Assembly: GCF_001298675.1 (NCBI RefSeq)
Contig: NZ_CYIG01000016.1
Coordinates: forward strand, 1 to 64,000
Reading direction: 5' to 3'
Source: Paenacidovorax caeni
Lineage (GTDB): Bacteria > Pseudomonadota > Gammaproteobacteria > Burkholderiales > Burkholderiaceae_C
DNA: 64,000 bases
Below the pieces are notes generated by a model. It did not search any database. It worked only from the letters and a program-made list of their open reading frames with translations, and was not told where the DNA came from. The position numbers and the translations under genes are program-made. Below, one piece after another: positions 26,525-34,070 of this stretch; position 1 is the stretch's first letter, and each line of letters begins with the position of its first letter.

Positions 26525-27280
26525 GTGAAGCAAGAAGTAAGTGCCGCCGTCCCGTCCGTGCCATCACCGTCCCCGCAGGGGTGGCGGCTGGCGCAGGTCG
26601 GCCTGCGCCGCGGCGCCACCCAGGTGTTCGACCGGCTGGAGTTGCAACTGGATGAGCCGCGCATCGGCCTGATCGGGCGCAATGGCGCGGGCAAGACCAG
26701 CCTGCTGCGCATGCTCGCGGGGCTGGAGCCGCCCCAGCACGGGCAGGTCTCCTGGCAGGGGCAGGCAGTGCACGCGCCCAGCCGCCAGGTGGGGCTGATG
26801 TTCCAGAACCCCGACGACCAGATCATCTTTCCCACCGTGGAGGAGGAGCTGGCCCTGTCCTGGCAGAGCGCGCATGGCACCGACCGCCGCGCCGCCAAGG
26901 CGGGCGTGCGGCAGTTCCTGCAGGCACGCGGCCTGGCCGACTGGGCGCCGCGTGCCGTGGCCGCGTTGAGCCAGGGCCAGCGCCAGTGGGTGTGCTGGCT
27001 GGCCATGCTGCTGGCCGAGCCGCGTGTGCTGCTCCTGGACGAGCCCTACGCCAGCTTGGATCTGCCCGGCCAGATGCGCCTGGCCGCCGACATGGCCGCC
27101 AGCCCGCAGCAAATCATCGTCTCCACCCACGTGCTGGAGCATGTGCGCGCCTACCCGCGCGTGCTGTGGCTGGAGCAGGGCCAGGTGCGCGCCGATGGCC
27201 CCGGCGCAGCCGTCTGCACTGCCTACGAAGCCTGGGCGCGTGCCCAGGGGCTGACGCACACACCGGCTGTGGAGGCGTGA
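26525..27280 (+). CDS. bioM: ECF biotin transporter ATPase BioM
   Basis: The 251-residue ABC ATPase powers the ECF-type vitamin transporter. Visible motifs are Walker A GRNGAGKT (51-58), the Q-loop FQNPDDQIIFPTVEEE with the acidic segment typical of CbiO/BioM/EcfA, signature LSQGQRQ (148-154) and Walker B VLLLDEP (168-174). The start is GTG with GAGGAACC upstream. It is followed four bases later by bioN and then bioY, so the tripartite biotin transporter is complete. Confidence 0.92.
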   Translation: MKQEVSAAVPSVPSPSPQGWRLAQVGLRRGATQVFDRLELQLDEPRIGLIGRNGAGKTSLLRMLAGLEPPQHGQVSWQGQAVHAPSRQVGLMFQNPDDQIIFPTVEEELALSWQSAHGTDRRAAKAGVRQFLQARGLADWAPRAVAALSQGQRQWVCWLAMLLAEPRVLLLDEPYASLDLPGQMRLAADMAASPQQIIVSTHVLEHVRAYPRVLWLEQGQVRADGPGAAVCTAYEAWARAQGLTHTPAVEA

Positions 27281-27283
27281 CCC

Positions 27284-27874
27284 ATGGGCAGTCTGTACAG
27301 CGAATACACCACCTGGCTGCACGGCTGGCGCGCGGGCGCCAAGCTGCTGGCGCTGGCGTTGCTGGGCACGCTGCTGTTCGCGCTGCGCCAGCCCTGGATG
27401 CTGGCAGCCGCTGCCGTGCTGTGCGCCGCCCTGTATGCCAGCCTGGGCGCTGCCACGCGCGCGGCGCGGCGGTTGATGGTGTCGGTGCTGGTGGGCGCCG
27501 CGCTGGTGGCCGTTTTCCACGCTGCCATGGGCCACTGGGCGCTGGCCGCCACCAGCGCGCTGCGGCTGGCTTGCGCCGCCAGCCTGGGCGTGGCCCTGAC
27601 GGTGACCACGCGCAGCGGCGACCTGGTGGATGTGCTGGAGTGGCTGCTGGCGCCGCTGCGCCCGCTTGGCGTGCAGCCGGCGCGCCTGTCGCTGCAGCTG
27701 GCGCTGATGCTGCGCTTCACCGAGCATTTCTTCGTGCAGTGGCAGAAACTGGACGACGCCCACCGCCTGCGCACCGGGCGCGCCGGAGGGCTGCGCCTGA
27801 TTGCCCCGCTCACGGTGCAGATGCTGCAGACCGCGCGCCGCGTGGGCGACGCGCTGTTCGTGCGCCTGGGGTAG
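27284..27874 (+). CDS. bioN: ECF biotin transporter transmembrane subunit BioN
   Basis: This integral membrane coupling subunit (196 residues) belongs to the EcfT/CbiQ family, with about four to five hydrophobic segments (28-65, 70-110 and a C-terminal pair). The coupling-helix region contains the alanine-arginine-glycine-type motif in degenerate form near LDDAHRLRTGRAGG. It links BioM to the substrate-binding BioY. The order bioM-bioN-bioY within one operon supports the biotin assignment. Confidence 0.88.
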   Translation: MGSLYSEYTTWLHGWRAGAKLLALALLGTLLFALRQPWMLAAAAVLCAALYASLGAATRAARRLMVSVLVGAALVAVFHAAMGHWALAATSALRLACAASLGVALTVTTRSGDLVDVLEWLLAPLRPLGVQPARLSLQLALMLRFTEHFFVQWQKLDDAHRLRTGRAGGLRLIAPLTVQMLQTARRVGDALFVRLG

Positions 27875-27912
27875 CCCCGTTTTTCCATGAATTTTGACAA
27901 GGACGTTTTGCC

Positions 27913-28494
27913 ATGAACCCCAGCCTGAACCGCCACGGTGCCCAATCCCTGTCCATGGTGGCCCTGTTTGCCGCACTGATGGCGGTCATGGGACTGATTC
28001 CGAAGATCGACCTGCCATTCGGCGTGCCCATCACCCTGCAATCGCTGGGCGTGATGCTCGCAGGCTGCCTGCTGGGCGCGCGGCGCGGCCTCCAGGCCAT
28101 GGCGCTGTTCCTGCTGGCGGTGGCCGCCGGGCTGCCGTTGCTCTCGGGCGGGCGGGGCGGCCTGGGCGTGTTCATGGCGCCGTCGGCAGGCTATCTGGTG
28201 GGCTATGCCTTCGCCGCGGGCGTGACCGGCGCGCTCATGGCACGTCTGCCCGCCGGCACGCCCTTGCGCGCCGCTGTCAGCGCTTTCGCGGCCTCGGTGC
28301 TGGGCGGGCTGGTGTTCCTCCACGCCCTGGGCATTGCCGGGCTGGTGGCGCTGGCCCAGATGCCGCTGCGCCAGGCGTTCATGGTGGATCTGGCCTTCGT
28401 GCCCGGGGACCTGGTCAAGTGCGTGCTGTGCGCGCTGGTGGTACACACCGTTGCCAAAGCGCTGCCGGACTGGCGCATGGGTGGCCGCGCATGA
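27913..28494 (+). CDS. bioY: Biotin-binding transporter subunit BioY
   Basis: The S-component (193 residues) has six predicted membrane helices. It carries the BioY signatures FGVPITLQSLGVMLAGCLLGARRG near residues 37-60, GGRGGLGVFMAPSAGYLVGYAF near 77-98, and FVPGDLVKC near 163-171. BioY binds biotin with high affinity and can work alone or with BioMN. A gap of 38 bases separates it from bioN, with AAGGACG before the ATG. Its stop overlaps the next gene's start (ATGA). Confidence 0.95.
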   Translation: MNPSLNRHGAQSLSMVALFAALMAVMGLIPKIDLPFGVPITLQSLGVMLAGCLLGARRGLQAMALFLLAVAAGLPLLSGGRGGLGVFMAPSAGYLVGYAFAAGVTGALMARLPAGTPLRAAVSAFAASVLGGLVFLHALGIAGLVALAQMPLRQAFMVDLAFVPGDLVKCVLCALVVHTVAKALPDWRMGGRA

Positions 28495-29912
28495 GCGCAC
28501 CGCCCCCGTTTCAGCAGGTGCACGCGCCGCTGGCCCACTGGGCGGCGCAGCGGCCCGGCGCCATCGCCCTGGCCCATGAAACGGGCCACTTGACGTTTGC
28601 CGAGCTGCATGCCCGCGTGCAGCAACGCGCCCAGGCCCTGCAGGCCGCGCAGGCGCCGGCCACCGTGCTGCTGTCCGGCGCGCTGGGCGTGGTGGAGACG
28701 CTGGTGGAGTTCCTGGGCGTGCTGGCGTCCGGGCGCTGCGCTGCCATCGGCGACCCGGCCTGGCCCGCGCCCATCGCCACGTCGGTGCAGGCGGCCATCG
28801 GCGCCTTGCCGCCGCTGGCGCCCACGGCGCCCGGGCTGGCACCGTTCTACATCGGCTTTACCTCTGGCAGCACCGGCATGCCCAAAGGGTTTCGGCGCCA
28901 CCACCAATCGTGGGTGGAGAGTTTTCGCGTCAGCCAGCACGACTTCGGCACGGCCATGGCCGGCCGCATCGTGGCGCCCGGCAGCATGACGCATTCGCTG
29001 TTCCTGTTCGGCGCCATGCTGGGGCTGTGGACCGGCGCGGGTAGCGTGGTGCAGGCGCATTTTTCCGCCGAACGCACGCTGCACGACCTGGCCAGCGCGC
29101 CTGACTCCGTGCTGGTGGCCGTGCCCAGCCAGCTGCTGCTGATGCTGCAACTGGCGCAGCGCCGCCACTGCGCTGCCGTGCCCCAGGTGCGGCTGGTGCT
29201 CATCAGCGGCGCGCGCTGGATGCGCGAGCACACGCCTGCGCTGCGCCGGCTGTTTCCGCAGGCGCGCATCGTGGAGTTTTACGGCGCCTCCGAGGCCAGC
29301 TACGTGGCCTGGATGGACGCCAGCGAAGACGCGCCGCCCCAGGCCGTGGGCCGTCCGTTCAGCAACGTGGCACTGCGCATTGGCGACCACCCGCATACCC
29401 CCGTGCCCCAGGGGGAGACCGGCCGCATCTGGATGCGCAGCCCCATGCTGTTCATGGACTACGTGCACGCCATCGACGGCTCCGCCGCCGTACAGGAGGA
29501 CGGCTGGCTGAGCGTGCGCGACATGGGTTGGCTTGACGCCCAGGGCCTGCTGCACCTGTGCGGCCGCGAAAGCCGCATGCTGGTCACCCAGGGCAAGAAC
29601 CTGTTCCCCGAGGAGGTGGAGGCGCGCCTGCTGGCCCACCCGGCTATCGCCCAGGCCAGTGTGCTGGGCCTGCCCGACCGGCTGCGCGGCCTGCGCGTGC
29701 ACGCCGTGCTGGCCGTGGCCCCGGGCCAGACCCTGCCCGACGGGCTGGCGCTGGCCCACTGGTGCCGTGCCACGCTGGAGGCCTACAAGGCACCGCGCCA
29801 GTGGTGGTGCTGGCACGGCCCCTGGCCGCAAACGCGCAGCGGCAAGACCGACCACGCCGCCCTGGCCCAGGCGCTGCAGGCCGCCGACGAAAGACTGCGG
29901 CCATGGCGTTGA
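28491..29912 (+). CDS. yhfT: Acyl-CoA synthetase of the biotin locus (YhfT-like)
   Basis: The 473-residue ANL-family ligase is short for the family (usually 500-560). Its AMP motif is FTSGSTGMPKG (about 122-132), followed by EFYGASE near 262, the hinge RDMGWLDAQGLLHLCGRESRM near 343 and a C-terminal catalytic lysine in QTRSGKTDH. It overlaps bioY by four bases. Bacillus YhfT, beside the BioY paralogue YhfU and the thiolase YhfS, is the obvious parallel, and that gene set is known as biotin-linked. The acyl substrate is unknown; pimelate-like or other biotin-precursor acids are an inference. Confidence 0.82.
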   Translation: MSAPPPFQQVHAPLAHWAAQRPGAIALAHETGHLTFAELHARVQQRAQALQAAQAPATVLLSGALGVVETLVEFLGVLASGRCAAIGDPAWPAPIATSVQAAIGALPPLAPTAPGLAPFYIGFTSGSTGMPKGFRRHHQSWVESFRVSQHDFGTAMAGRIVAPGSMTHSLFLFGAMLGLWTGAGSVVQAHFSAERTLHDLASAPDSVLVAVPSQLLLMLQLAQRRHCAAVPQVRLVLISGARWMREHTPALRRLFPQARIVEFYGASEASYVAWMDASEDAPPQAVGRPFSNVALRIGDHPHTPVPQGETGRIWMRSPMLFMDYVHAIDGSAAVQEDGWLSVRDMGWLDAQGLLHLCGRESRMLVTQGKNLFPEEVEARLLAHPAIAQASVLGLPDRLRGLRVHAVLAVAPGQTLPDGLALAHWCRATLEAYKAPRQWWCWHGPWPQTRSGKTDHAALAQALQAADERLRPWR

Positions 29913-31081
29913 ACGCCGGCTGGCCCATCATCGGCTGGGCCCGCACCCCGGTGGCCCCCGTGGGCGGTGCGCTGCGCCACTGCCAGCCGCATGACCTGGG
30001 CGCGCCGCTGGTGCGGCACCTGCTGGCGCAGGCCGGCCTGCCCGCCGACGCGGTGGATGCCGTGGTGCTGGGCAACGCCCTGGGCGCGGGCGGCAACCCG
30101 GCGCGCCTGCTGGCGCTGGCCGCGGGCCTGCCCGAACGCACCCAGGCACTGACCGTGGACACGCAATGCTGCGCCGGGATGGACGCCGTCACCCAGGCCT
30201 GCGGCCTGCTGGCGCTGGGCCAGGCCCAGGTGGTACTGGCTGGCGGCGCCGAAGCCTGGAGCCGCGCCCCCATCCGCATGCACCGCCCCGGCGGCACGGA
30301 GGCGCCTCAGCCCTACGAGCAACCGGCCTTCACCCCCTGGCCCACGCGCGACCCCGACATGCTCGACGCCGCTGCCGACACTGCCGCGCACCAGGCGCTG
30401 GCCCGCAGCGCGCAGGACGCCTACGCCCTGCACAGCCATGCCCAGGCCTGCCGCTTGCGCACGGCCCCGCCGCCGGAAATCGTGCCCGTGGCCGGGCTGG
30501 CGCACGACGCCTACCCGCGCGCGTTAACGCCCGCCCGCGCCGCGCGCATGCCTGCCGTGCGCCAGCGCGCCAGCGCCCAGGGGCTGGACTGCAGCCTCTC
30601 GCCCCTGGCCATTGCCCCCAAGGCCGATGGCGCGGCCCTGCTGCTGCTGGCCCACCCAGCCGCCTGCCGCCGCTGGGGCCTGCGTCCGCGCGCAGCCTGG
30701 CGCGACGCCTGCACCCTGGGCGGTGCGCCCGAGGCGCCCATGCTCTGCGCCCAGCAGGCCGCGCTGGCGCTGTTGCGGCGCCACGCCCTGGCGCCTGCTG
30801 CGCTGGGGGCGGTGGAGCTGCACGACGCCTTTGCCGCCCAGGGGCTGGCTTTCGCCGCAGCCCTGGGCCTGCCCTGGCAGGCCCTGAACGCCGAAGGCAG
30901 CGGGCTGGCGCGCGGGCACCCCATTGGCGCCTCGGGCGCCATTGCCCTGGTGCGCGCGCTGGCCCGCCGCGCCGCAGTGGCGGCTACGCAGCCTCAGGCC
31001 CTGGCGCTGGCCTGCGTGGCGGGTGCCGGGGGGCTGGGCAGCGCCACCTTGTTGGGCGCCTGGAATGATCCCAATGACTGA
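29903..31081 (+). CDS. yhfS: Thiolase-family acyltransferase of the biotin locus (YhfS-like)
   Basis: This 392-residue thiolase has the nucleophile C89 in DTQCCAGMDAV, the HDAFAAQGLAF block near 308, the catalytic His in RGHPIGASGA near 337 and a C-terminal CVAGAGGLG. These residues are compatible with activity, though the nucleophile loop (CCAG for CGSG) is atypical. It overlaps the acyl-CoA ligase by ten bases and the nitroreductase by eight, so the operon is translationally coupled. Together with the ligase it could extend or cleave an acyl-CoA linked to biotin supply; direction and substrate cannot be deduced. Confidence 0.8.
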   Translation: MALNAGWPIIGWARTPVAPVGGALRHCQPHDLGAPLVRHLLAQAGLPADAVDAVVLGNALGAGGNPARLLALAAGLPERTQALTVDTQCCAGMDAVTQACGLLALGQAQVVLAGGAEAWSRAPIRMHRPGGTEAPQPYEQPAFTPWPTRDPDMLDAAADTAAHQALARSAQDAYALHSHAQACRLRTAPPPEIVPVAGLAHDAYPRALTPARAARMPAVRQRASAQGLDCSLSPLAIAPKADGAALLLLAHPAACRRWGLRPRAAWRDACTLGGAPEAPMLCAQQAALALLRRHALAPAALGAVELHDAFAAQGLAFAAALGLPWQALNAEGSGLARGHPIGASGAIALVRALARRAAVAATQPQALALACVAGAGGLGSATLLGAWNDPND

Positions 31082-31748
31082 CACCTACCAACAGCTGGCG
31101 CGCACGCGCCACTCCGTGCGCGCCTTCCTGCCGACGCCAGTGCCCCTGTCTGTGCTGGAAGAGTTGCTGCAAACGGCCCGGCTGGCGCCCAGCGGCGCCA
31201 ACCTGCAGCCCGGGCATTTCTGGCTGGTGCAGGGCGCGGTGCGCCAGGCCCTGACCGATGCCCTGTGCCACGCCTACGCCAGCGGCCAGCCCGAGGAGGA
31301 GGACTACGCCTACTTCCCGCGCCCCATGCCGATGCAGCTGCGCAAACGCCAGGTGGCGGCGGCCCAGGCGCTGTATGGCTGCCTGGGTGTGGAGCGCGGC
31401 GACGCCGCCGCGCGTGCCCGTCACTTCGCGCACAACTACCGTTTCTTCGATGCACCGGCAGCGCTGGTGGTGACGCTGCAGCAAGACTTCGGCAGCGGTG
31501 GTTTCATGGACCTGGGCATGGCGCTGCACGGCCTGATGTTGGCCGCACACGCGCACGGCCTGGGTGCCTGTGCCATCGGCGCGCTGGCCTCGTACCCCGG
31601 CGTGGTGCGCCAGGCCCTGGGCCTGCCTGCCGACCACCTGGTGGTTTGCGGCATGGCCCTGGGGTATGAGGACATGGCTGCGCCGGTCAATGCCACGCGC
31701 ACGCAGCGTGCTGCACTGAAGGAGTATTTCTCCGTGCTGGGCACGTAG
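31074..31748 (+). CDS. Nitroreductase-family FMN oxidoreductase
   Basis: The protein has 224 residues. Typical nitroreductase features are RHSVRAFLPTPVP near 10-22 (FMN phosphate contacts), ARLAPSGANLQPGHFWLV near 37-54, and the DLGMALHGLMLAAHAHGLGACAIGAL helix near 142-167, with a C-terminal GMALGYED. It likely uses FMN and NAD(P)H, but the natural substrate is unknown. It is the last gene of the bioMNY-ligase-thiolase operon, which suggests a redox step on the same compound. An alternative ATG lies three codons upstream at 31065. Confidence 0.85.
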   Translation: MTDTYQQLARTRHSVRAFLPTPVPLSVLEELLQTARLAPSGANLQPGHFWLVQGAVRQALTDALCHAYASGQPEEEDYAYFPRPMPMQLRKRQVAAAQALYGCLGVERGDAAARARHFAHNYRFFDAPAALVVTLQQDFGSGGFMDLGMALHGLMLAAHAHGLGACAIGALASYPGVVRQALGLPADHLVVCGMALGYEDMAAPVNATRTQRAALKEYFSVLGT

Positions 31749-31774
31749 CCCGCGCGCACGGCGGCCCGGAGGGG

Positions 31775-32869
31775 TTAAAGCCCGTGAAGCCGGTCGCCGT
31801 GGGTGAAGCCGACGGGTTGCCACGGTGCGCCTTTGGCCAGTAGCAGCACCTTGAACAATTCACCCATTTCGTGTTCCATCATCAATTTGCTGGCCATCAC
31901 CCGTGGGGCAAGCGCCAGCTGCTCCATTTTTTGAAGCAAACCGCAGTTCACCAGGAAGTGTGCCTGCGAGGTGTAGCCCAGTACGTCGAAGCCTGCGTCC
32001 TGCCCGGCGATGGCCATGGCGGTGAAGTTGACGTGGGCGGTGATGTCCTTCTCGCCCACGTCGGCCAGCGGGTCCGCGTCGGCGCGGTGCGCGCGGTGGC
32101 ACATCACCGTGCCCATGGCGCGCTGCGGGTGGTAGTACTCGCGCTCGCCAAAGCCGTAGTCGATCAGCAGCGCGGCGCCGCGCACCAGGCGCTCGCCCAG
32201 GGTGTGGATAAAGGCCTCGCCCTGCGCGTGCAGTTCGGTCAGGTAGTCGTGCGCGCCTTCTACCTCCACGGGTGGGCGCAGCGGGGTCGGGCGGTCTTCC
32301 CAGACGAAGGCGCCGTCGGCCCAGGCCACGCCACGCTCGTGCCACACGCCGTCCTTGCGTGCCAGCAGTTGCACGGGCATGGCGTCGAGCAGTTCGTTGC
32401 CCACGACCACGCCCTCGAAGGCATCGGGCAGGCGGTCAAGCCAGCGCACCTTGCTGCCCCACGGCGCCAGGCGCGCCTGCTGGCGCGCACGCAGGTCGCC
32501 TGAGAGGTCGATGATGGTGTAGCGCTCCACCGCATCGGGCAGCGCACCCAATAGTTGCGCTGCCAGCGCGCCGGTGCCGGCGCCAAACTCCCACACCTCG
32601 CGCGTGCCGGTCTGCTCCAGCGCCTCGGCCACCTGCACAGCCAGCATCTCGCCGAAGAGTGGCGACAGCTCGGGCGCCGTGACGAAGTCGCTGCCGCCTT
32701 CGGGCATGGCACCGATCTTGGGCAGGCCGCCGCTGTAGTAGCCCAGGCCCGGCTGGTACAGGGCCATTTGCATGAAGCGGTCAAAGCCGACCCAGCCGCC
32801 AGCCTCGGCGATAGCCTTGGCGATCAGGGGTGGCAGGGGGCTCGGTAGAATTTCAGATTCGCTGGTCAT
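31775..32869 (-). CDS. MidA/NDUFAF7-like SAM-dependent methyltransferase
   Basis: The 364-residue protein belongs to the DUF185/MidA family of arginine methyltransferase-like proteins. Diagnostic segments are GGWVGFDRFMQMALYQPGLGYYSGG (23-47), the SAM-binding EFGAGTGALAAQLL (near 94-107), VVGNELLDAMPVQL (near 158) and LLIDYGFGEREYYHPQR (near 237). Mitochondrial NDUFAF7 methylates a complex I subunit; the bacterial role is unproven. The start is ATG 32869, because upstream residues are low-complexity. It is transcribed divergently from the pteridine reductase gene with 33 bases between, so promoters must overlap. Confidence 0.88.
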   Translation of the reverse strand: MTSESEILPSPLPPLIAKAIAEAGGWVGFDRFMQMALYQPGLGYYSGGLPKIGAMPEGGSDFVTAPELSPLFGEMLAVQVAEALEQTGTREVWEFGAGTGALAAQLLGALPDAVERYTIIDLSGDLRARQQARLAPWGSKVRWLDRLPDAFEGVVVGNELLDAMPVQLLARKDGVWHERGVAWADGAFVWEDRPTPLRPPVEVEGAHDYLTELHAQGEAFIHTLGERLVRGAALLIDYGFGEREYYHPQRAMGTVMCHRAHRADADPLADVGEKDITAHVNFTAMAIAGQDAGFDVLGYTSQAHFLVNCGLLQKMEQLALAPRVMASKLMMEHEMGELFKVLLLAKGAPWQPVGFTHGDRLHGL

Positions 32870-32902
32870 CAGGGCTGCGATTGTCCCTGAACCCTTGCCC
32901 CC

Positions 32903-33691
32903 ATGCCCTCTGCCGCACCCCGTCCCCGTACTGTTTTGGTTACCGGCGCCGCCAAGCGCCTGGGCCGCACCATCGCGCTGGAGCTCGCTGCAGCGGGGTG
33001 GCAGGTGGCCGTGCACTACCGAGGCTCAAGCCATGATGCTCTTGAAACTGTAGCTGCTTGCGCAAGCCTGTCGGGCGTTAGCGGGCATTTTGATGCGGAT
33101 TTTGCCGACGAAGATGCCGTGCGTGCCTTGCTGCCGCGCGTGGTGGCGCATTTCGGCAGCGTGGACGCCGTCGTCAACAGCGCCGCGCTGTTCGAGCACG
33201 ACGATGCCGCCAGCTTCAGCTACGGCCTGCTGGAGCGCCACCTGCGCAGCAATGCCGGTGCCCCGGTGCTTTTGGCCCAGGCACTGCACCAGCACCTGGC
33301 CGAGCGTGCGCAGGCCGGCGAGGCCGATGCCCACGGTGCGGTGGTGAACCTGCTGGACCAGAAGTTGTGGAACCAGAACCCCGACTTCCTGAGCTACACC
33401 CTCTCCAAGGCTGCCCTGGAAGCCGCCGGCACCATGCTGGCGCTGGCCCTGGCACCGCGTGTGCGCGTGGTGGGCGTGGCGCCGGGCCTGACGCTGACCA
33501 GCCACCTGCTCACGCCCGAGCGCTTCGCCCAGTTGCACACCCTGAGCCCGCTGGGGCGCTCGTCCTCGCCCGAGGACGTGGCCGGCGCGGTGCGCTTCGC
33601 GCTGGAAAACCGCTCGCTGACCGGCACGACACTGCTGGTCGATGGCGGCCAGCACCTGCAGCGCTTCGCGCGCGACTTTTCGATGATGTGA
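32903..33691 (+). CDS. SDR-family pteridine reductase (FolM-like)
   Basis: This 262-residue classical short-chain dehydrogenase has a cofactor loop TGAAKRLGR (14-22), whose arginine favours NADPH. It also has NSAALFEHDD, VNLLDQKLWNQNPDFLSYTLSK (catalytic Tyr and Lys) and a C-terminal LLVDGGQHL. The NQNPxFLSYTLSK pattern is that of PTR1/FolM dihydromonapterin/dihydrofolate reductases. The neighbouring folB supports a pterin role, possibly supplying tetrahydropterin to PhhA. Codons at 33051-33063 (TAGCTGCTTGCGC) match the repeat arm, in a variable segment of the protein. Confidence 0.85.
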   Translation: MPSAAPRPRTVLVTGAAKRLGRTIALELAAAGWQVAVHYRGSSHDALETVAACASLSGVSGHFDADFADEDAVRALLPRVVAHFGSVDAVVNSAALFEHDDAASFSYGLLERHLRSNAGAPVLLAQALHQHLAERAQAGEADAHGAVVNLLDQKLWNQNPDFLSYTLSKAALEAAGTMLALALAPRVRVVGVAPGLTLTSHLLTPERFAQLHTLSPLGRSSSPEDVAGAVRFALENRSLTGTTLLVDGGQHLQRFARDFSMM

Positions 33692-33698
33692 CCCCACC

Positions 33699-34070
33699 AT
33701 GACCCATGCCGCAGGCACGCAAACCCTCACTCTGACGGGGCTGCGCTTCGATGCCAACCTGGGCATCCTGGCGCATGAAAAGGCTGCGCCCCAGCCCATC
33801 CAAGTCGATGCTGAGCTGAACCTTGGCCCCCAGCCCCTGGCGCCGCGCGACGACGACATCCGGCATGTGCTGGACTACCGCAAGGTGCGCCAGATCATCA
33901 TCGACGAATGCCGCGCCGAACACGTGAACCTGCTGGAGAGCCTCATCGGCAAGCTGGCCAGCCGCCTCATGCAGCTGCCCGGCGTGCTGGGCGTGCGCGT
34001 GAAGATCGCCAAGCTGGAAATCTTCGACGACTGCGAAGTGGCGATCCGCGTTGAGACGGGGCTGTGGTGA
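33699..34070 (+). CDS. folB: Dihydroneopterin aldolase
   Basis: The 123-residue tunnelling-fold protein cleaves 7,8-dihydroneopterin to 6-hydroxymethyl-dihydropterin and glycolaldehyde in folate synthesis. LTLTGLRFDANLGILAHEK, the VLDYRKVRQII segment, the glutamate-containing HVNLLESLIGKLASRL and the lysine region VRVKIAKLEIFDDCEVA agree with FolB. It lies seven bases after the pteridine reductase and overlaps the start of the next gene, so the two pterin genes are an operon. Confidence 0.92.
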   Translation: MTHAAGTQTLTLTGLRFDANLGILAHEKAAPQPIQVDAELNLGPQPLAPRDDDIRHVLDYRKVRQIIIDECRAEHVNLLESLIGKLASRLMQLPGVLGVRVKIAKLEIFDDCEVAIRVETGLW

